Part shown: positions 24,501 through 31,775 of the stretch, one piece after another
How positions within the stretch are numbered: position 1 is the first letter of the stretch
How the letters are laid out: each line of letters begins with the position of its first letter
Source of the DNA: Prevotellaceae bacterium UBA6858
GTDB taxonomy: Bacteria > Bacteroidota > Bacteroidia > Bacteroidales > Bacteroidaceae
DNA: 31,839 nt
Assembly: GCA_002451695.1 (NCBI GenBank)
Contig: DKDC01000038.1
Coordinates: forward strand, 1 to 31,839
Reading direction: 5' to 3'
The notes under the pieces: generated by a model
Told to the model about the DNA's origin: nothing
Databases searched by the model: none
What the model saw: only the letters and a program-made list of their open reading frames with translations
Program-made: the position numbers and the translations under genes

Positions 24501-24835
24501 AAATCCCGGCTGTTTACTGCGAGTCTGTTTTCATTGTATTTCTTGTTGGAGTATTCCCGTTGTCTTTCCGCCATTATTTTCAGGAACGGGAAATAGAACT
24601 GCAGTTTTTCCATTACAAACAATGTGGTTTCCGGGTTGTTGTCTGTTTCGTAAGCGGCATTTTTAATGTGCAACATGACAGGATGCTTCCACAGATCTTC
24701 TTTATAGGACTCGCTGTTGCCTATGCAGGCAAGTTTCTGGATGTGGTCAAGCACTGTTTGGGCGTTCATCAACGCCATTACGGCGTATGTTCCGAATTGC
24801 TCTTTGTAGTTATTTATCAGGTCAGGAATTTTCAT
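21569..24835 (-). CDS. cas13b: CRISPR-associated RNA-guided ribonuclease Cas13b (type VI-B effector)
   Basis: The 1088-residue protein binds a crRNA from the adjacent array, recognises complementary RNA and then cleaves RNA with its two HEPN domains; it should also process its own pre-crRNA. Both HEPN catalytic motifs R-X4-H are intact: RNTTAH at 127-132 near the N-terminus and RNAFDH at 1051-1056 near the C-terminus. This layout, with HEPN domains at the extreme ends, separates Cas13b from Cas13a and Cas13d. From memory, length, catalytic positions and many blocks (for example MLNETKRCPKELFDTLSADKQ, KLKNYGDFHALA) closely match the Cas13b of Prevotella sp. P5-125. The start at 24835 follows a TATATTTG promoter by about 55 nt. 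No csx27, csx28, cas1 or cas2 is visible in the window. The promoter carries the dyad shared with two other operons. Confidence 0.97.
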   Translation of the reverse strand: MKIPDLINNYKEQFGTYAVMALMNAQTVLDHIQKLACIGNSESYKEDLWKHPVMLHIKNAAYETDNNPETTLFVMEKLQFYFPFLKIMAERQREYSNKKYNENRLAVNSRDLFFVLDKVFRVLKNYRNTTAHFMTKSLSENEEYLFLKNEQPLANMVNEYYTVALRDMKDRYSYSTEDLAFIQDNRYKQTRGDDGKRKATVNLDFFLSLQSHNGDPAKKLHLSGVGVALLICLFLEKQYVNLFISKLSIFSTYKPNSEQHRIICRSMGIHSIKLPKDRIHSLKDGMSVAMDMLNETKRCPKELFDTLSADKQARFRTISDDHNEVLLMRSSDRFAQLLLQYIDYNKLFKGIRFHVNMGKLRYLFNAAKNCIDGQTRVRVIEHQLNGYGRIDEIEAERKSEDGKFANSGISIRDFENVRRDDGNPENYPYVVDTYSHYILENNKVEMQFTDSCILPFIEEYGGKWYVAKDVPACRISTLELPALAFHMLLLGSKKTEERIKEVYGKYMKLFEAMSNDAVTKENIESFGIALWNLPQKAIDAINGCAHAKNVNAFIKNTVEEMLADTEKRLERLKEDRKGISSHDNKMGKPNFRQISTGRLADFLAKDIVKLQPATTEDGSDKMTGLNYRVMQAAIATYNSNGNPEAEQQFRGMFEKARLIGKSPNAHPFLYKVFASALPKNTIEFYDKYLRERKRYLSNLTKDIESGKTASVPFVNRNQNKWKKPNQEYLGQTYGNSQNLAIELPRQMFDADIKAFLKGLPEMKDVDFDNANVTFLIGEYMKRVLADDFQNFYAWKRNYRYMDMLMGETDSKDGLRHMFTSVEEREKLWREREGRTSSYRKWAARKNQGCGYSKRLPDNVLDEILAKRLSGSRNDYQKCEKAIRRQKVQDAMLFMLAKKAFTQHADFEGKDFKLKNIMPDADKGILSETMPMTFTFEKGGKQYTIESGGMKLKNYGDFHALANDRRIGCLMKLIGTNTAQKEDLISEFNKYDQCRPQVVKLVLDLEKWAFAKYPELGASEEMSYVSFDKILNKLTQHRNLGNRQSNILRKIRNAFDHNSYPESGIVEITTLPEIAQNMKDMFGRYAIVK

Positions 24836-24890
24836 GACAAATATGTTTTATATAGTTCTTTATTAATTGTATGTGCCAAATTCAACAATG

Positions 24891-24960
24891 CAAATATAGT
24901 GTGTTTGCGTATTATGGGCAAGCGATGTATGTTCTATAATGGTTCCTGTGTTTAGGAACT
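24891..24960 (-). promoter_or_regulatory. dyad-type promoter of cas13b
   Basis: Read leftward: AGTTCC-N8-GGAACC (24960-24941; five of six pairs match), 18 nt, CTTG (24922-24919), 20 nt, TATATTTG (24898-24891). The dyad overlaps the stop codon of the WYL gene. The -33 and -7 spacing and the 18-nt distance to the proximal arm are identical to the two other dyad promoters; only the arm spacing is one base shorter. Confidence 0.75.
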
Positions 24961-26077
24961 ATTGTCGGTTGGGCTGTTTTTCGTTTTCCGGAGCGTTGCG
25001 CTTGTAAAGTTTCTGCATGGCTTCAACTTTGTCTGCAAAAATCTTGCGTACATATTCGGGGGCGATGATTTCCAGTCCGTCTCCCATTTGCAGTATTCTG
25101 CCGATGAATTCGTTGTTAACTTCAATGTGCACTCTGAAATCGCCGTAGCTGCCGTCTTTGTGCTCTCCGTATGGAACAATGCATGTCTGGCTGTGGTGCA
25201 TCGGCTTGGTTTCGGTGAGTTTGTAAATGTTTAGGCTGTGCGCACGTATCAGTATGTCTGTGGCTTCGTTCCCGGCTTTGTGGCTAACTCCGATGATGTC
25301 GCTGAAGAAACTGCTGTAAAAGTTCGCCGGTGCAGACTTGAAGGGCACATCGTACAATTCGCGTGGCTTGGCGGCTATTCTGTCCAAAGCTATGTTGAAA
25401 GCCCATTCCGGCTCTTTGCCTTTGGCGTGTCCGAGCAAGTGCCACCTGCCGTTGTATTCCCTTAGATATTGCGGGTGGAATACCAATTGCATTATTTCCT
25501 CTTCATAGGGCTTGTATTCTATGGCAAGAACTTGTTTGCGTTTCACCGCCTCGTAAAGGAACGGAAGCAGTTCTATATTGGCCAGAACCATGTTCATGCT
25601 GGAGGTCAGCAATTCCCCGCCTTTCTGTTTCCTTGTTTTTATTTTCAGCAAGTCCTCGCATCCGTTAAAAAAATATTCAAGCCATGACATGGGGAAAAAT
25701 CCGGAAGAATCCTGGCAGAATTGCCAATACAGCCGGATGTCGTTTACCACTTTTGCGTTTATCGTATCTGCAAGCGGGTTGCTGTCTTTGCCTGTATATT
25801 TGTAGTGCCTGTTGCGGTTGTTGCCTTCGTGTATTATGCTTTCCTCTCCGCTTTGCGCTTTTATAGCTTTGCATACGGCGGGAAAGGCTTTTCTCAGTTC
25901 GCCGTAGCCGTCAAGTTTGCTGATGTTGGTTTTAAGCTCTTTTGCGGATTTCAGCCCTCTTGTTTCTGCCATGACATCGGCATAGGTAATCCACTTGTGG
26001 CTTGTAAGCAGTTTGTATGCCGCTTGGGCAAATGCTGCGTATAAACTGTCTCCGTCAAAAATATTGCTTCTGCTCAT
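24959..26077 (-). CDS. WYL-domain transcriptional regulator adjacent to cas13b
   Basis: The 372-residue protein is likely a ligand-responsive DNA-binding regulator. Residues about 1-110 are helical and may hold a winged helix-turn-helix (AFAQAAYKLLTSHKWITYADVMAETRG). A WYL domain follows at about 180-270, with the characteristic KRKQVLAIEYKPY and HPQYLREYNGRWHLLGHA strands, then a WCX-like C-terminal extension ending in EIIAPEYVRKIFADKVEAMQKLY. WYL proteins are known regulators in defence islands (for example BrxR, CapW) and accompany type VI-D systems. Here the gene lies directly upstream of cas13b on the same strand with 123 nt between, and its stop codon lies inside the cas13b operator dyad. 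Control of cas13b by this protein is inference. It has its own -7 element at 26212. Confidence 0.9.
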   Translation of the reverse strand: MSRSNIFDGDSLYAAFAQAAYKLLTSHKWITYADVMAETRGLKSAKELKTNISKLDGYGELRKAFPAVCKAIKAQSGEESIIHEGNNRNRHYKYTGKDSNPLADTINAKVVNDIRLYWQFCQDSSGFFPMSWLEYFFNGCEDLLKIKTRKQKGGELLTSSMNMVLANIELLPFLYEAVKRKQVLAIEYKPYEEEIMQLVFHPQYLREYNGRWHLLGHAKGKEPEWAFNIALDRIAAKPRELYDVPFKSAPANFYSSFFSDIIGVSHKAGNEATDILIRAHSLNIYKLTETKPMHHSQTCIVPYGEHKDGSYGDFRVHIEVNNEFIGRILQMGDGLEIIAPEYVRKIFADKVEAMQKLYKRNAPENEKQPNRQ

Positions 26078-26211
26078 GGGTGGTCAGGAATCGTGTGGGT
26101 TAAGCTATTTTCACAATATGCTTTAATATCGGTTCTGAATGTATTGATTTGATTAATTGATGTCTTTTGAAGTTGGGTTATTATATTCAGTAATACGGTT
26201 ATGCTTGAAAG

Positions 26212-26219
26212 CAAATATA
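26212..26219 (-). promoter_or_regulatory. putative -7 element of the WYL regulator gene
   Basis: TATATTTG on the minus strand. It shares the 12-base string CACTATATTTGC with the cas13b promoter, but I see neither CTTG/TTTG at -33 nor the GGTTCC dyad. The leader to the ATG at 26077 would be about 130 nt. Confidence 0.45.
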
Positions 26220-26317
26220 GTGATATTAATTGAAATATTATGGGGTTTTCATGAAAAGTTGTTTGTCTGTGCCGCTTGCGTTTGGGTGGGGAGGGGCGGT
26301 TTTTCGGGGTAAAGTGT

Positions 26318-26325
26318 TAATTTTG
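26318..26325 (+). promoter_or_regulatory. putative -7 element of the drug-exporter gene
   Basis: TAATTTTG fits TAnnTTTG and lies only 18 nt before the ATG at 26344, so the transcript would have a very short leader. The -33 is not clear. Confidence 0.5.
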
Positions 26326-26343
26326 CACCTTGAAATTTGAAAC

Positions 26344-27534
26344 ATGGCTGTGAGGGTAAATTCTAAATACCAGCTTTTGCTTTATCTCGGCATCCTCAGC
26401 ACTTTCGGGCCGTTTGTGATGGATATGTACCTTTCGGCGTTTCCGATGCTGGCGGGGCATTTCGCCGTGCCGTCGTCCATGGTGCAGCTCAGCCTCACCT
26501 CCTGCACTTTCGGTCTCGGCATTGGGCAGCTTGTGTTCGGCACGGTGAGTGACAGGCTTGGCAGGAAGGCGCCGCTGATGTTCTCGCTCGTGATGTTCAT
26601 GCTTTCCACTTTGGGCTGCATATTCTCGCCCACGATTATGGTGTTTGTTGCCTGCCGCTTTGTGCAGGGGCTTGCCGCGAGCGGGGGCATTGTGCTTTCG
26701 CGCTCAATTGCCGCCGACAAGTATGGCGGCAGGACGCTCGCCAATATGCTTGCCATTGTGGGCACGATAAACGGCGTGGCCACGGTGGCTTCGCCTGTGT
26801 GCGGCGGCGTAATGACCGAGGACGCGGGGTGGAGGGGCATTTTCTGGTTTCTCTTCGCTTTCGGCTTCGTGCTTGCCGTTTGCACACTGAAGTTTGACGA
26901 GACGCTTCCCAAGGCGGGGCGGCAAACCCTGTCGCTGCGCGATGTGGCGGGCAGGTATCTGCGTGTGGCGGGAAACAGGGCATACACCGGCAGCGTGGCA
27001 CAGTATGTTCTGGCCATGGCGCTTTTGGTTGTGAACCTTTCGTCCGCGCCTTTCATAGTGCAGCTCCATTATCATATGTCGCCGGGGGCGTTCAGCGTGG
27101 TGTTTGCGGTGAACGCCATAGCTTTGGCGGTGTCGGCGGGCATGACAGCCAGGTTCCGCACCATGCAGCAGGCTCTCGGCCTGGCGGCAAAGGGCGCACT
27201 GCTGTTTTCCGTGCTGCTCGGTGTTGCGTTCGGCGTGGGCTGCGGATTTTTGGTTTACGAATGCCTTGTGTTCTGCATATATCTTATGATTGGCATTGCC
27301 ATAACATCGTCGAATGTGCTGGCAATGGACAGCGAGCGCGGAAACGCGGGCATTGCCTCCGCCATATTAGGCGGCATGGCTTATGTGGCGGGCGGCGTGG
27401 TTGCGCCGTTTGTGGGGATGGGCGGGAACATAATGGCGAACACTGCGTTGTTTTTCATTGCCGGCTCGCTTTGCTCGTATATTCTCTGGAGGTTTTCAAT
27501 GGCGCAAAGCCAAAGCCGGGAGAATTACATTTGA
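26344..27534 (+). CDS. Bcr/CflA-type multidrug efflux MFS transporter
   Basis: The 396-residue inner-membrane protein should export drugs in exchange for protons. About twelve hydrophobic segments are visible. The start LLLYLGILSTFGPFVMDMYLSAFP is the typical first helix of the Bcr/CflA group (the conserved D-Y/M-Y-L-P region in helix 1). The loop GTVSDRLGRKAPLM at about 74-87 is the major-facilitator motif A, and RFVQGLAASGGIVLSRSIAAD is the motif-B-like helix 4. WRGIFWFLFAFG marks the end of helix 5. The substrate cannot be deduced. It stands alone: divergent from the WYL gene, and its stop codon lies at the edge of a dispersed terminator-like repeat. Confidence 0.92.
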   Translation: MAVRVNSKYQLLLYLGILSTFGPFVMDMYLSAFPMLAGHFAVPSSMVQLSLTSCTFGLGIGQLVFGTVSDRLGRKAPLMFSLVMFMLSTLGCIFSPTIMVFVACRFVQGLAASGGIVLSRSIAADKYGGRTLANMLAIVGTINGVATVASPVCGGVMTEDAGWRGIFWFLFAFGFVLAVCTLKFDETLPKAGRQTLSLRDVAGRYLRVAGNRAYTGSVAQYVLAMALLVVNLSSAPFIVQLHYHMSPGAFSVVFAVNAIALAVSAGMTARFRTMQQALGLAAKGALLFSVLLGVAFGVGCGFLVYECLVFCIYLMIGIAITSSNVLAMDSERGNAGIASAILGGMAYVAGGVVAPFVGMGGNIMANTALFFIAGSLCSYILWRFSMAQSQSRENYI

Positions 27535-27645
27535 TGTAGGAAAAACCATGTCCTATGTAGGAAAAATTATGTCTGATGTAATTCAAATTACGTCAGACCT
27601 TTTTTGCGCTCTATGCAATATGCTGGAAAACAAAAGTTTATATAA
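27530..27645 (+). repeat. dispersed intergenic repeat, copy D, at the end of the exporter gene
   Basis: The repeat begins with TTGATGTAGGAAAAACC, which overlaps the stop codon TGA of the exporter gene. It then has TCCTATGTAGGAAAAATTATG, the hairpin arms GTCTGATGTAATT and AATTACGTCAGAC, CC-less T-run of six, and the tail GCTGGAAAACAAAAGTTTATATAA. In this place it is well suited to terminate the exporter transcript. The remaining bases up to 27783 hold no gene that I can support. Confidence 0.85.
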
Positions 27646-27783
27646 AATTGCAAGGGCGGGCGCAAAATGCTGCCTAACAATGGGTTGCGTGTTTTTGTCG
27701 TGCAACGCACAAACCGCAAATGCAAGAGTGGGGCTGGTTGTGAATGGCGGAGGTTTGGGGTGGCCGGGAAAGTCTGCGGAATG

Positions 27784-28281
27784 TCAGATGCCGAACATGG
27801 TTTCGAGCAGGTGTTTGCCTGTGCTGGTCTTGAACACCTTGCTTTCAAACGTCCTTATCCCGCTTTCCGACACGCCCTCCTCAAAGGCGTTTACAAGGAA
27901 GTCGGCTTCGAGAAGTATCTGCCAGTCAATGCCTTCAACGTTTTCGTATGTGTGGTGGTGGGCTATCAGGAAGCATACCCTTTCGGTTTGCGCGGCGGTG
28001 TAGCCGCCGACGGCTGCGAGCAGCTTGCGCGCTTCTGCGGGGCCCTCCTGTTCCTGGTGCTTTCCGCCGCAGTCGCCGTACTTGCTTTCGCATACGTGTA
28101 TGCCTATGTCGTGGAGTATTGCCGCAGTTTCGAGAATGAAAAGCGTTTCCCCGCCAACGTTTTCAAGTCCGGCTATCGTTGCGGCGAAGCTGTGCACCTT
28201 TATGAGGTGCTGTATGCGTGCAGCGTCCCCCTTGTCGTATTCCGTCATTGCGGAAATCAGCCTTGCGTGCCTTTTGTCCAT
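27784..28281 (-). CDS. HD-domain protein (putative metal-dependent phosphohydrolase)
   Basis: The 165-residue protein has the HD fold pattern: His30 in HLIKVHSFA, His57-Asp58 in AAILHDIGIH, the HHH stretch at 108-110 (IAHHHTYENVEG) and Asp127 in LLEADFLVN. These are the expected metal ligands, so hydrolysis of a phosphorylated small molecule or nucleotide is likely; the substrate is unknown. It starts 12 nt after the stop of the phosphate transporter gene on the same strand and is probably co-transcribed with it, hinting at a phosphate-related role, which is inference. Confidence 0.88.
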   Translation of the reverse strand: MDKRHARLISAMTEYDKGDAARIQHLIKVHSFAATIAGLENVGGETLFILETAAILHDIGIHVCESKYGDCGGKHQEQEGPAEARKLLAAVGGYTAAQTERVCFLIAHHHTYENVEGIDWQILLEADFLVNAFEEGVSESGIRTFESKVFKTSTGKHLLETMFGI

Positions 28282-28293
28282 TCTGGTATGCTT

Positions 28294-30531
28294 TTACACG
28301 GCGAAGAAGTGGCGGCTCGCGCGCAGCAGGTGGCGCACTGTTGAGATAAGCTCCTGTGTTTCCTGAAGCGTGTTGAGGTAGAGGATTTCTATGCGCAGGT
28401 TGCCCTCTTCCGACTGCATTCTGAGCATCTGGCGGTCGCGCAGGGCGGAGAGCGTGCGGCGTGCCTCGTTGGCCTTTACCATGAACAGGTCGGCCTTTTC
28501 GAAATTGCGGTTGTATATCATGCTTCGTGCCTCGTCTATGGTTTCGAGCGCGACTTTTTCCACAGGCTCGAACTCGTCGATAAGCGTTTGCGGCAGTGGC
28601 GTGAAGTTGTTGTCGATATGTTCGAGACAGGGGTCGGAAATGCGCTTCAGGCAGTAGATGATTTGCGAAATGCTGTTGCTGCCCAAATGGAACCACGTGT
28701 TTTTCTCCACAGCGGTGAGGTAGTCGATTTTGCGCATTCCGATGAGTTCCTTGCGGCGCATCTTTTTCCAAAGGCTCTTTTCGAGGTCAAGGTCGTTTGC
28801 GGCGCGGTGGAGCGTCTTGTAGTCGTTGTTCTTGAGACCGTTAATAATTTGCAGGTAGTTGTTGCGAGCGAAGTCGAGAACCTCTGTCTGGTTTGTCTTG
28901 ATGTGCTCGCCGAGAAGTTCGCGTATCTCGTCCTTGTCGGTTGCCTTTATCAGCTTGCGGAACACCTGGTCCTTGTTCTCGTTTGCCTCGTGTTTTTTGA
29001 ACACCCTGTTGTTGCGTATTATTATCAGCACCACCAGGGTTACGGCAATGACCATTGCCACCGGACCTACGTAGAACATGAACAGCGACATACAGAAGCA
29101 GAGGATGAACGCCGCGCCCGCCGTGATGAACCAGCCGCCTATCACCGAAATTACGCCCGTTATCCTGTAAACGGCGGTGTCCCTGCCCCATGCGCGGTCG
29201 GCAAGCGAGCTTCCCATAGCCACCATGAACGCCACGTAGGTTGTTGACAGCGGCAGCTGTAGCGATGTGCCTATGATAATGAGCAGCCCGGCAAGCACGA
29301 GGTTCACCGCAGCCCTCACCATGTCGAACGCAGCCCCGTCGGGAAGCACCGCGTCATCACTGTCGAAGCGGCGGTTCACCCAGTTCTTGACCTTTGCGGG
29401 AACCCAGCCGCTTACGGTGTTTGACAGGTTCATTGCGTTGCGCACGGTGGAGCGTGCGATTTTCGACGAGCTGAATATTTCTTCGCCGGCGTCCTGCCTT
29501 GACAGGCTCACTGACGTGTTTATGACCTTCCGCGCCTTTTTCGAGGTGATGAGTGCGAACACCATTATAGCCCCGGCGGCAATGAGGAAGTAGATAGGCG
29601 TATGCGCCGTTTCGTGCAGGCGGCTCACGCAGAACTGCGAGGGGTCTCCCGCGCCGGCATCCAAGTAGTATTGGTATGACGACAGGGCCGCGAGCGGAAC
29701 ACCAATGAAGTTTACAAGGTCGTTGCCGGCAAAGGCCATCGCAAGTGCGAACGTGCCGAAAAGCACAATGACACGGAAAATGTTAACCTTGAAAGCGTCG
29801 AGAATTTGCGACAGCACGGTGAAAACCGCGAGGCATCCCCAGAGAATTGTGGCTTTGTGGGTTTCAATCATGTCGCGCACTTCGGGGGTCATGAACGACG
29901 ATTTCCCAAATCCCGCAACGAGCAGGAAGTACATGATTGCCGTAATCGACACGCCCCCGAATATCCCCACTGCCCAGCGGCTTTTGTTGCGGTATTTGAA
30001 CGTGAAGACCGTGCGGGTAATCCACATCACCACGAGGCCGAACACAAAGGCTATCGCCACTGAAAGGAAAATGCCGAGGATAATTGAGAGGGCCTTGTCG
30101 GTGTTTATGAGGTCTGCGTAGCTTAGCGCGGGGTCGTGCATAATCTTCACTATGGCCAGCGCGGTGCTTCCGCCGAGAAGTTCGAAAACCATGGACACCG
30201 TTGACGAGGTTGGCATCCCGAGCGTGTTGAATATGTCGAGCAAAATCACGTCGCTGACACCGACGGCGAGGAATATGCAGATGACTTCGTTGAAATAGTA
30301 GTAGTCGGGATTTAGAATGCCGTGCCGCGCGATGTCCATCATGCCGTTCGATGTTATCGCCCCGGTGAGAATCCCCACTGCCGCCACGGCGAAGACAAGT
30401 TTGAGCTTTGAGGCTTTAGAGCCTACGGCCGCGCTGAGAAAGTTGCCGGCATCGGTTGAAACGCCCGCCGTAAGGTCGTAGCACGCCAACGAAAAAATGA
30501 AGATTATTACGCCAAAATATAGATATTCCAT
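28294..30531 (-). CDS. PiT-family inorganic phosphate transporter with C-terminal PhoU-like domain
   Basis: The 745-residue membrane protein should import phosphate with a cation. The two inverted PiT repeats are visible: the first contains ACYDLTAGVSTDAGNFL (in place of the usual GANDxAN) and TLGMPTSSTVSMV; the second contains SLQLPLSTTYVAFMVAMGSSLADRAWG. About ten or more hydrophobic helices cover residues 1-520. From about 530 the chain is soluble and helical (EIRELLGEHIKTNQTEVLDFARNN, ISQIIYCLKRISDPCLEHIDNNF), resembling PhoU/DUF47 helical bundles that normally act as separate partners of PiT transporters. Having both in one chain is common in Bacteroidetes. The ATG at 30531 follows a TAACTTTG element by about 25 nt. 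Confidence 0.93.
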   Translation of the reverse strand: MEYLYFGVIIFIFSLACYDLTAGVSTDAGNFLSAAVGSKASKLKLVFAVAAVGILTGAITSNGMMDIARHGILNPDYYYFNEVICIFLAVGVSDVILLDIFNTLGMPTSSTVSMVFELLGGSTALAIVKIMHDPALSYADLINTDKALSIILGIFLSVAIAFVFGLVVMWITRTVFTFKYRNKSRWAVGIFGGVSITAIMYFLLVAGFGKSSFMTPEVRDMIETHKATILWGCLAVFTVLSQILDAFKVNIFRVIVLFGTFALAMAFAGNDLVNFIGVPLAALSSYQYYLDAGAGDPSQFCVSRLHETAHTPIYFLIAAGAIMVFALITSKKARKVINTSVSLSRQDAGEEIFSSSKIARSTVRNAMNLSNTVSGWVPAKVKNWVNRRFDSDDAVLPDGAAFDMVRAAVNLVLAGLLIIIGTSLQLPLSTTYVAFMVAMGSSLADRAWGRDTAVYRITGVISVIGGWFITAGAAFILCFCMSLFMFYVGPVAMVIAVTLVVLIIIRNNRVFKKHEANENKDQVFRKLIKATDKDEIRELLGEHIKTNQTEVLDFARNNYLQIINGLKNNDYKTLHRAANDLDLEKSLWKKMRRKELIGMRKIDYLTAVEKNTWFHLGSNSISQIIYCLKRISDPCLEHIDNNFTPLPQTLIDEFEPVEKVALETIDEARSMIYNRNFEKADLFMVKANEARRTLSALRDRQMLRMQSEEGNLRIEILYLNTLQETQELISTVRHLLRASRHFFAV

Positions 30532-30556
30532 TGAGGAAGGTCTGGGTTTACGGACG

Positions 30557-30587
30557 CAAAGTTAAAAAAAACCTTTATAAAAACAAT
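30557..30587 (-). promoter_or_regulatory. putative promoter of the phosphate transporter gene
   Basis: On the minus strand: ATTG (30587-30584), 19 nt, TAACTTTG (30564-30557). The -7 fits fully and the -33 in three of four bases. Confidence 0.55.
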
Positions 30588-30638
30588 GTTTGCCAACCGT
30601 TAAATCGCGCGCCGCCCTCCTGCCCCGAAATAAAACGT

Positions 30639-30646
30639 TATATTTG
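30639..30646 (+). promoter_or_regulatory. putative -7 element of the beta-class methyltransferase gene
   Basis: TATATTTG fits TAnnTTTG, about 60 nt before the ATG at 30709. No clear -33 element. Confidence 0.5.
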
Positions 30647-30708
30647 CAATGTTTTATAGTTTTTGAGTTTAACCGCACAACTGTTCTTGGACACTGTTAT
30701 TATGTATT

Positions 30709-31761
30709 ATGAACATCCTCATTAAGGGCGACAATATAGATGTACTGAAATTTCTCATTGAAGAGAAAAAACTTGCAGGGAAGGTTGACTTGATATACAC
30801 CGACCCGCCTTTTGCCACAAACTGCAATTTCACCATCACAAACGGCAGGGCCGCCACGATAAGCAATTCCGCAAAGGGCGAGGTGGCTTATTCCGACAGG
30901 CTGCTCGGCTTGGATTTCGTGGAGTATATCAGGAGGCGCGTGGCGCTTATGCGCGAGCTTCTTTCCGACCAAGGCTCGATATACCTTCACACCGACTACA
31001 AGATTGGACATTACATAAAGGTCATGATGGACGAAGTGTTCGGAATGGGGAATTTCAGGAACGACATAACAAGAGTGAAGTGCAACCCGAAGAACTTCAA
31101 CCGCATAGGCTACGGCAACGTTAAGGACATGATACTCTTCTACACAAAATCCCAAGACCCCATTTGGCACGAGCCACGGGAGGCCTATACGGACAAGGAC
31201 ATTGAGAATTTGTTCAAAAAAACGGACTCGTGCGGCAGAAGATACACCACCGTCCCCATACACGCTCCGGGCGAGACGCAGAACCCGAGAAAGTTCAAAG
31301 GTATGCTCCCACCGCCCGGACGGCATTGGAGAACCGATGTGGAGACTCTCGAACAGTGGGACAGCGAGGGGCTTATAGAGTGGTCGTCAAAGGGAAATCC
31401 GAGAAAGATTGTCTATGCCGACACCCGCGAGGGCAAAAGGGTGCAGGATATATGGAGCGAATGCAAGGACCCGCAATATCCGAGATACCCCACGGAGAAG
31501 AACGAGGATTTCATAGACCTTATCATTAGGACTTCCTCAAATTCCGGCAGCATTGTGCTTGACCCTTTTTGCGGCTCAGGCACAACGCTCGAAGTGGCGG
31601 AAAGAAACGGACGCAAGTGGATTGGTATAGACAAGTCGGAGTTGGCGATAAGCATAACCAAGGAGCGCATGGGAATGGGCGATGCAGGTTTGTTTGACAG
31701 GGGAATTGAATTTTTGGATTTGTCAAACGGCGGGGATTTGGGAGATACGGCGGCAGTATGA
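30709..31761 (+). CDS. site-specific DNA methyltransferase, beta class (N6-adenine or N4-cytosine)
   Basis: The 350-residue protein should methylate an exocyclic amino group in DNA using S-adenosylmethionine. The catalytic motif comes first, TDPPF at 31-35, and the cofactor motif last, LDPFCGSGTTLEVAERNGRKWIGID at about 284-308; this order defines the beta group. The middle (about 120-260) is the probable target-recognition region. DPPF is a variant of the more usual DPPY or SPPY, so the target base cannot be fixed from the motif. It is shorter than type III Mod subunits. No restriction gene is visible before the window ends, so it may be an orphan or the left part of a system. A dispersed repeat copy follows in inverted orientation. 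Confidence 0.93.
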   Translation: MNILIKGDNIDVLKFLIEEKKLAGKVDLIYTDPPFATNCNFTITNGRAATISNSAKGEVAYSDRLLGLDFVEYIRRRVALMRELLSDQGSIYLHTDYKIGHYIKVMMDEVFGMGNFRNDITRVKCNPKNFNRIGYGNVKDMILFYTKSQDPIWHEPREAYTDKDIENLFKKTDSCGRRYTTVPIHAPGETQNPRKFKGMLPPPGRHWRTDVETLEQWDSEGLIEWSSKGNPRKIVYADTREGKRVQDIWSECKDPQYPRYPTEKNEDFIDLIIRTSSNSGSIVLDPFCGSGTTLEVAERNGRKWIGIDKSELAISITKERMGMGDAGLFDRGIEFLDLSNGGDLGDTAAV

Positions 31762-31775
31762 ACGGAAAAGGTCAT

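Noticed and set aside
20136..26077. Csx27 or Csx28 accessory gene
   Set aside because: No gene of about 200 residues with several membrane segments lies near cas13b. The WYL protein and the 39-residue peptide do not fit either family.
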